From the NCBI GenBank assembly GCA_001304365.1, contig LJNA01000063.1, positions 1 through 8,182 on the forward strand: 8,182 nt of DNA, written 5' to 3'. This document shows, one piece after another, positions 4,780 through 8,182 of this stretch. The translations under genes were made by a program, and so were the position numbers. Below the pieces are notes generated by a model. That model had not been told where the DNA came from and did no database searches. It saw nothing but the letters and a program-made list of their open reading frames with translations. The number at the start of each line of letters is the position of its first letter. The stretch's first letter is position 1. The DNA comes from Syntrophobacter sp. DG_60 (GTDB lineage: Bacteria; Desulfobacterota; Desulfofervidia; Desulfofervidales; DG-60).

Positions 4780-6045
4780 ATGAGAGTATTATTAGTGGTT
4801 CCACAAATAAGTCTGACTTTACCACCTTTAGGAGTAGGTTATATTGCAGCTAAACTCAAGGCATCAGGGCATATAGCTGACATATTGAATACTGCGGAGA
4901 TGCCGGATGACAAATTTTTGGCATTTATTAATAATGGAGGATATAAGATTATTGGATTTACCTCCATGACCTTTTTGATGCCTGAAATATACCGTTTGGC
5001 CAGGATAATTAAGAAAGAGGTCCCTTCCTGTATCACCATTTGTGGAGGTGTCCATACCTCTGCCTTGCCAAGGCTAACGCTTGAGGAATGTCCCGATTTA
5101 GATTTGACCGTGTCTGGTGAAGGGGAAGAGGTGGTCCTTAATTTCCTACAAGCACTGAAAAAAGGGATCGATCTAGAATCAGTCAATGGGTTATGCTTTA
5201 GAAAAGGTAATCAGATTATTTCTGCGCCTCCGCAAGGATACCAGGATTTGGATACCCTTCCTTTCCCCATCCGTGAAATGGAAGGTGGGTTTAGAGAAGA
5301 GGATATTCCTTTGCGCATCAATATAGTGAGGGGCTGCCCCTATAAATGCATAACCTGTTCTTACCTTAAGGTCTCTGGTTCAAGTGTGAGGAGAAGGACA
5401 GTTAAAAGTGTGATTCAAGAGCTCAAATATCTTTCCCAGCGAGGTTATGACCAAGTTAGTTTCGGGGACTGTATGTTCACACAAGATGGGCGATGGCTCA
5501 AAGATTTTTGTGAAGCGCTTAAGCAAGCAAAACTTGAGGGGAAACTTAAATGGGAAGTTACTTCTGCACCCCATCTTCTAAATGAAGAAAAGATTAAACT
5601 GCTAGCCAAGTATGGCTGTAAAAGAGTGAATTTCTGGACCGTTGACTCAGGGAATGATACTATTCTCCGAAGAGCGAATAAGCCCTTTACTATTCCTCAA
5701 CTACGGGAGGCGTGTGAACAGATTAAGAAATACGGCATGGAGACCTTTGCTGCCTTTCTATTTGGCTATCCCGGGGAAGATGCCAATTCCTGTAAAAAAA
5801 CCCTAGAATTTGCCAAAGAGCTCAATTTAGACTCCTATTGGTTTGGAATTCCCAAGCCATTTCCCGGTTCAGAGCTTTATCAAATGGGGTTGGCTATGGG
5901 CAGGGAAATCACCGGAAACTGGAAACGATATTTCATGGACCCAGAAGAACCACCAGAGCTTCCTGTTATCGGATGCGACCTTGATCCCATGGAGCTCTTT
6001 AACTTTATGTCCACTGCCAGGCGCCAACTGCCCATTCGTTTCTAA
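4780..6045 (+). CDS. B12-binding-domain radical SAM protein
   Basis: The 421-residue protein has the two-domain plan of cobalamin-type radical SAM enzymes. Residues 1-150 form the Rossmann-like B12-binding domain: RVLLVVPQ, PPLGVGYIAAKLKASGH, ICGGVHTSALP (about 87-97) and the SGEGEE motif (112-117). The radical SAM core follows with RGCPYKCITC, giving CxxxCxxC at C186, C190 and C193 for the 4Fe-4S cluster. Next come VSFGDCMFTQD, FWTVDSGND (286-293, where most relatives have GIESG or similar) and FLFGYPGED. The classical cobalamin DxHxxG motif is not visible, as in many members of this group. Such enzymes methylate or rearrange unactivated carbons in lipids, cofactors or natural products; the substrate cannot be read from sequence. 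The C-terminus is shorter than in many relatives and lacks an obvious extra domain. It stands alone between a promoter and a repeat, so context gives no pathway. Confidence 0.88.
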   Translation: MRVLLVVPQISLTLPPLGVGYIAAKLKASGHIADILNTAEMPDDKFLAFINNGGYKIIGFTSMTFLMPEIYRLARIIKKEVPSCITICGGVHTSALPRLTLEECPDLDLTVSGEGEEVVLNFLQALKKGIDLESVNGLCFRKGNQIISAPPQGYQDLDTLPFPIREMEGGFREEDIPLRINIVRGCPYKCITCSYLKVSGSSVRRRTVKSVIQELKYLSQRGYDQVSFGDCMFTQDGRWLKDFCEALKQAKLEGKLKWEVTSAPHLLNEEKIKLLAKYGCKRVNFWTVDSGNDTILRRANKPFTIPQLREACEQIKKYGMETFAAFLFGYPGEDANSCKKTLEFAKELNLDSYWFGIPKPFPGSELYQMGLAMGREITGNWKRYFMDPEEPPELPVIGCDLDPMELFNFMSTARRQLPIRF

Positions 6046-6070
6046 AGGCATAGTGGCTGTGCTTGTGCCT
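6046..6070 (+). terminator. Weak hairpin directly after the radical SAM stop codon
   Basis: AGGCAT (6046-6051) can pair with GTGCCT (6065-6070), six pairs with one G-T, around a 13-base loop, followed by CTTTCGTCTCTTG. There is no proper U tract, so termination would be weak; the larger inverted repeat at 6105-6258 may do the job instead. Confidence 0.25.
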
Positions 6071-6104
6071 CTTTCGTCTCTTGTAAAGTAATCAAGTTAC
6101 TCAA

Positions 6105-6258
6105 GCCACAGATTTTCGCAGATACCCCCCCAATGAACAGGAGATAGCCAAATGGCCACTGGGAAATAAGGCTAAGAAAACATTTCTATTGGCTAGTGGT
6201 TATCTCCCATCACCTATATATTTTTTTAAAATCATGATAATCTGTGTTTATCTGCGGC
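6105..6258. repeat. Inverted-repeat element, copy 1 (154 bp, with nested palindrome)
   Basis: The left arm GCCACAGATTTTCGCAGAT (6105-6123) faces the right arm AATCTGTGTTTATCTGCGGC (6239-6258). Read inward, each arm carries two CAGAT units four to six bases apart. The arms are matched by a second copy at 8106-8180. Inside this copy is another inverted repeat, GGAGATAGCCA (6140-6150) against TGGCTAGTGGTTATCTCC (6190-6207), absent from copy 2. No transposase is encoded, so it is a non-autonomous or REP-like element. It fills most of the 235-base gap between the radical SAM gene and the convergent SUMF1-like gene. Confidence 0.75.
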
Positions 6259-6280
6259 CAAAAAGGAAATTCCTATATAA

Positions 6281-6997
6281 TTAAATCAATTTTTTAAAAT
6301 CAACGGGAGTAAAGGCACATCTAAATCCTACATCTCTCATAACAAAATAAGGTGGATCAGATTCTCTATATACGCAAGTAGTTTGTTCTTTAGGTCTATT
6401 AAATGAGGCCCCTCTATTAATTTTTTCTGTATCAGGAAGGCCAGTAAATCTCCCTCTTTCTGCCCAATCCTCTACCCATTCAAAAACATTTCCAACCATG
6501 TCAAAACATCCATATGGACTAACTCCTCTTGGATGTCTCCCAACATCTGTAGTATCATTGTATCCTGATTCTAAACTATTACATTTATCTTTTGAAAATT
6601 CATTTCCCCAAGGATAAAGTCTTCCATCTTCTCCACGTGCTGCCTTTTCCCATTCTTCACTTGTTGGGAGTCTTTTTCCTATCCAAGAACAAAAATAAAA
6701 AGCGTCATCCCAAGGCACATTTACCACAGGATGATTTGGTCTGGTTTCTACAAACTTTCTAAAAAACTCTAAATATTTGGTATACTCTTCTTTTTTTTCT
6801 TTTACAGATTTTTCCATATTTTCTAAAAATTTTAAAAAATCAGCATTTGTTACTGGAAATTTATCAATATAAAAATCATAGCCAATCAGTTCTCTTTCCC
6901 TGCCAACGCCAAAGAGAAAATAGCCATGAGGAATTAAAACCATTGGGTTTCCTAGTTTATCATATATCTCCTTTTTCAGCATTGTATCAATGTGCAT
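6281..6997 (-). CDS. SUMF1/FGE-fold (formylglycine-generating sulfatase-modifying-like) protein
   Basis: From ATG 6997 the protein has 238 residues; GGAG lies 7 nt upstream. A longer open frame to 7198 merely shadows the overlapping protease gene. The domain is nearly complete: [15 protein letters not shown] (16-30), [33 protein letters not shown] with [16 protein letters not shown], then [27 protein letters not shown] (160-178), NRGASFNR and VGFRCAF near the end. These are hallmarks of the FGE-sulfatase fold. The copper-binding Cys pair of true formylglycine-generating enzymes is not conserved: only C208 is near, in a TTCVYR context. It is therefore more likely a generic SUMF1-fold protein (modifying, binding or protein-protein role) than an authentic sulfatase activator. 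No sulfatase is in the window. Residues 60-85 form a charged Lys/Glu-rich insertion. Its start overlaps the archaemetzincin stop by 11 bases, so the two are probably translationally coupled; its AT-rich composition differs from the protease gene. Confidence 0.85.
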   Translation of the reverse strand: MHIDTMLKKEIYDKLGNPMVLIPHGYFLFGVGRERELIGYDFYIDKFPVTNADFLKFLENMEKSVKEKKEEYTKYLEFFRKFVETRPNHPVVNVPWDDAFYFCSWIGKRLPTSEEWEKAARGEDGRLYPWGNEFSKDKCNSLESGYNDTTDVGRHPRGVSPYGCFDMVGNVFEWVEDWAERGRFTGLPDTEKINRGASFNRPKEQTTCVYRESDPPYFVMRDVGFRCAFTPVDFKKLI

Positions 6998-7976
6998 CTT
7001 TCCGCTCCATAGTGGTTTGGGTCGCTTCACCCCCGGAAATCCTTTTAAGGCGGTTTGCCACCCAACAGGCTTCATTTTCAAAACCGACCTTTTTGTAAAA
7101 GTCAAGAAGCTTGCGATAACGGTCCACCACATCGAATCCAATGCCGAATTGAAGCTTGCGGAAACAGACCGGGCAGAGGTGCATCGGCCTGGAGTCACTT
7201 TCTTTCAGATGGTTGGAACCATTTACCACACATTTAAAGTATATGCAGTGTTCCAGGCCGAACATGTGGGCCATTTCATGGACTAGGACTTTGCAGCTTC
7301 GCCGTAATAAGATCTCTTGATAGTCCTTTTTCCGCTCCTGGCCGTAAAACGCCGGGTCATAACGGGCAAAGCTGAAGACGCCAACACGCTTACGAAGGGA
7401 AGCTTGCCCGAAGACGAAATTCCACGAAGGATCGGGGTAAAGATCCTCCATGGTAATTGCCAGGACGCAGAATGCGTCAGCAGGAAGTTTCCTTATAAGA
7501 AGAGCTAATACATCGCCGGTTAAGACTTGCCGATTCCTAGTATAAGGATTGATCCGGGTTGTAAAAGTACGGTGGCTGATAGTCAGAGGAGGAAGGACCT
7601 CCACATCCATAGCGAAATAACAAGCGGCATACTCCTTCAGCTTTTTCACCGAAGGGCTCTTATCCTCTGGAAATTTCCCTAAGGGTTGCAAGTAGATTTT
7701 GTTTTGGATTTGGTTCGGCCGGTTCGGCTTCGACTTTACAAAATCGTCAAAGGTCTGACCGGGTTCCGGATGTACCGCCAACCAGTCTCCGGGTTTGGGA
7801 ACCGGTATTGGCTCAAAGTCATCGCTGAGATCCAAGGCCCGCCGGAGGGTTTCCGGAAGTCCCTTGGTGGATCCGATGGCCCGAATCTTCTCAGCGGGTC
7901 CGGGTAGTTTGAATCCCATAGCCGAATAAAGAGATAAAGTCAAAAAAAGGGGAATTAGAAAAAGGATTCGCTTCAT
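6987..7976 (-). CDS. Exported archaemetzincin-type zinc protease
   Basis: The 329-residue protein starts at ATG 7976 with a typical Sec signal: MKR, a hydrophobic core ([13 protein letters not shown]) and a small-residue site around YSA-MG. The catalytic core reads [12 protein letters not shown] (233-244), then C249, GSNHLKESD and LCPVC (C268, C271). This matches the archaemetzincin motif HExxHxxGxxHCx4CxM...CxxC, in which three His bind the catalytic zinc and four Cys a second metal. The Met of the CxM Met-turn is Val here (C249-V-V). Archaemetzincins are usually described as cytosolic, so the signal peptide is notable. About 120 residues precede the recognisable core (KIYLQPLG onwards); that N-terminal region is Pro-rich and I do not recognise it. 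The gene is visibly richer in G+C than its neighbours. It overlaps the SUMF1-like gene by 11 bases; the substrate is unknown. Confidence 0.88.
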   Translation of the reverse strand: MKRILFLIPLFLTLSLYSAMGFKLPGPAEKIRAIGSTKGLPETLRRALDLSDDFEPIPVPKPGDWLAVHPEPGQTFDDFVKSKPNRPNQIQNKIYLQPLGKFPEDKSPSVKKLKEYAACYFAMDVEVLPPLTISHRTFTTRINPYTRNRQVLTGDVLALLIRKLPADAFCVLAITMEDLYPDPSWNFVFGQASLRKRVGVFSFARYDPAFYGQERKKDYQEILLRRSCKVLVHEMAHMFGLEHCIYFKCVVNGSNHLKESDSRPMHLCPVCFRKLQFGIGFDVVDRYRKLLDFYKKVGFENEACWVANRLKRISGGEATQTTMERKDAH

Positions 7977-8037
7977 GCTGCCTATATGACATTGGTTTGT
8001 TGGTTACATCCTATTTAGTGACTGCCTTAACTCGTTC

Positions 8038-8062
8038 ATATCCGAGATAGTTGGGATATCTC
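8038..8062. other. Upstream region of the protease gene (7977-8105), small palindrome only
   Basis: The 129 bases between the protease start and repeat copy 2 hold no convincing ORF and no clear -35/-10 pair. GAGATA (8044-8049) faces TATCTC (8057-8062) across seven bases, which could be an operator or a chance palindrome. The ribosome-binding site before ATG 7976 is weak (AGG). Confidence 0.2.
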
Positions 8063-8105
8063 TCCAATTTAAGGGTATATCCATGTTTAGGAAATAATAA
8101 AATTT

Positions 8106-8180
8106 GCCACAGATTTTCGCCGATGCCTGAAGAAAATATTTTTATATTTAAAATCCTGACAATCTGTGTTTATCTGTGCC
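8106..8180. repeat. Inverted-repeat element, copy 2 (75 bp)
   Basis: GCCACAGATTTTCGCCGAT (8106-8124) faces AATCTGTGTTTATCTGTGCC (8161-8180). The left 19 bases differ from copy 1 at a single position, and the right ~45 bases (TTTAAAATC..GA..ATCTGTGTTTATCTG) are also closely related. This copy lacks the nested palindrome of copy 1. The two copies lie in the same orientation about 2 kb apart and bracket the protease and SUMF1-like pair. Confidence 0.75.
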
Positions 8181-8182
8181 AT

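Noticed and set aside
6105..6258. CRISPR array
   Set aside because: The CAGAT-containing units are two inverted arms, not regularly spaced direct repeats with unique spacers, and no cas gene is present.
6281..6997. True formylglycine-generating enzyme (sulfatase activator)
   Set aside because: The fold matches, but the active-site Cys pair is not conserved and no sulfatase gene is present, so only the fold is claimed.
6998..7198. N-terminal extension of the SUMF1-like protein
   Set aside because: The extra 67 residues are an off-frame shadow of the archaemetzincin C-terminus; the SUMF1 domain and GGAG ribosome site fit ATG 6997.

Overview
The window is an AT-rich bacterial stretch with bacterial promoters and Shine-Dalgarno sites. 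One gene appears to decode selenocysteine, and genes are short and often overlapping. It looks like an uncultured, probably anaerobic bacterium (selenocysteine, a redox-Cys protein and a cobalamin-type radical SAM enzyme). No rRNA, tRNA or lineage marker is present, so I do not name a taxon.

Layout. (a) 1-1656, plus strand: the tail of an unknown gene; then a tandem-duplicated C_GCAxxG_C_C redox protein whose first conserved cysteine is encoded by an in-frame TGA at 193-195, best read as selenocysteine; then a Cys-containing protein resembling the L-2-amino-thiazoline-4-carboxylate hydrolase family. (b) 1712-4583, minus strand: an operon-like run from a good promoter (4555-4583). In transcription order it holds a 35-residue Gly/Lys/Arg-rich protein missed by length cut-offs, a winged-helix-like protein, a frameshifted small Cys protein, a frameshifted and truncated inositol-monophosphatase-family gene, a 193-residue unknown, a frameshifted fragment, and a metallopeptidase-like protein with HQYAH in place of HExxH. 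Several frame breaks lie in homopolymer runs, so this is either gene decay, sequencing error, or in one case (A AAA AAG in phase) possible programmed frameshifting. (c) 4780-6045, plus strand: a B12-binding-type radical SAM protein, apparently from a leaderless transcript. (d) 6105-8180: two related inverted-repeat elements bracket a minus-strand pair, an exported archaemetzincin-type zinc protease and an overlapping SUMF1/FGE-fold protein.

How the genes may work together. The Sec/Cys protein and its downstream neighbour were probably translationally coupled; a 13-bp tandem duplication now separates them. The archaemetzincin and SUMF1-like genes overlap by 11 bases yet differ visibly in base composition, which suggests assembly from different sources. 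The most interesting item is the internally duplicated selenoprotein: its second repeat carries an ordinary cysteine at the position homologous to the TGA, an internal control for recoding.
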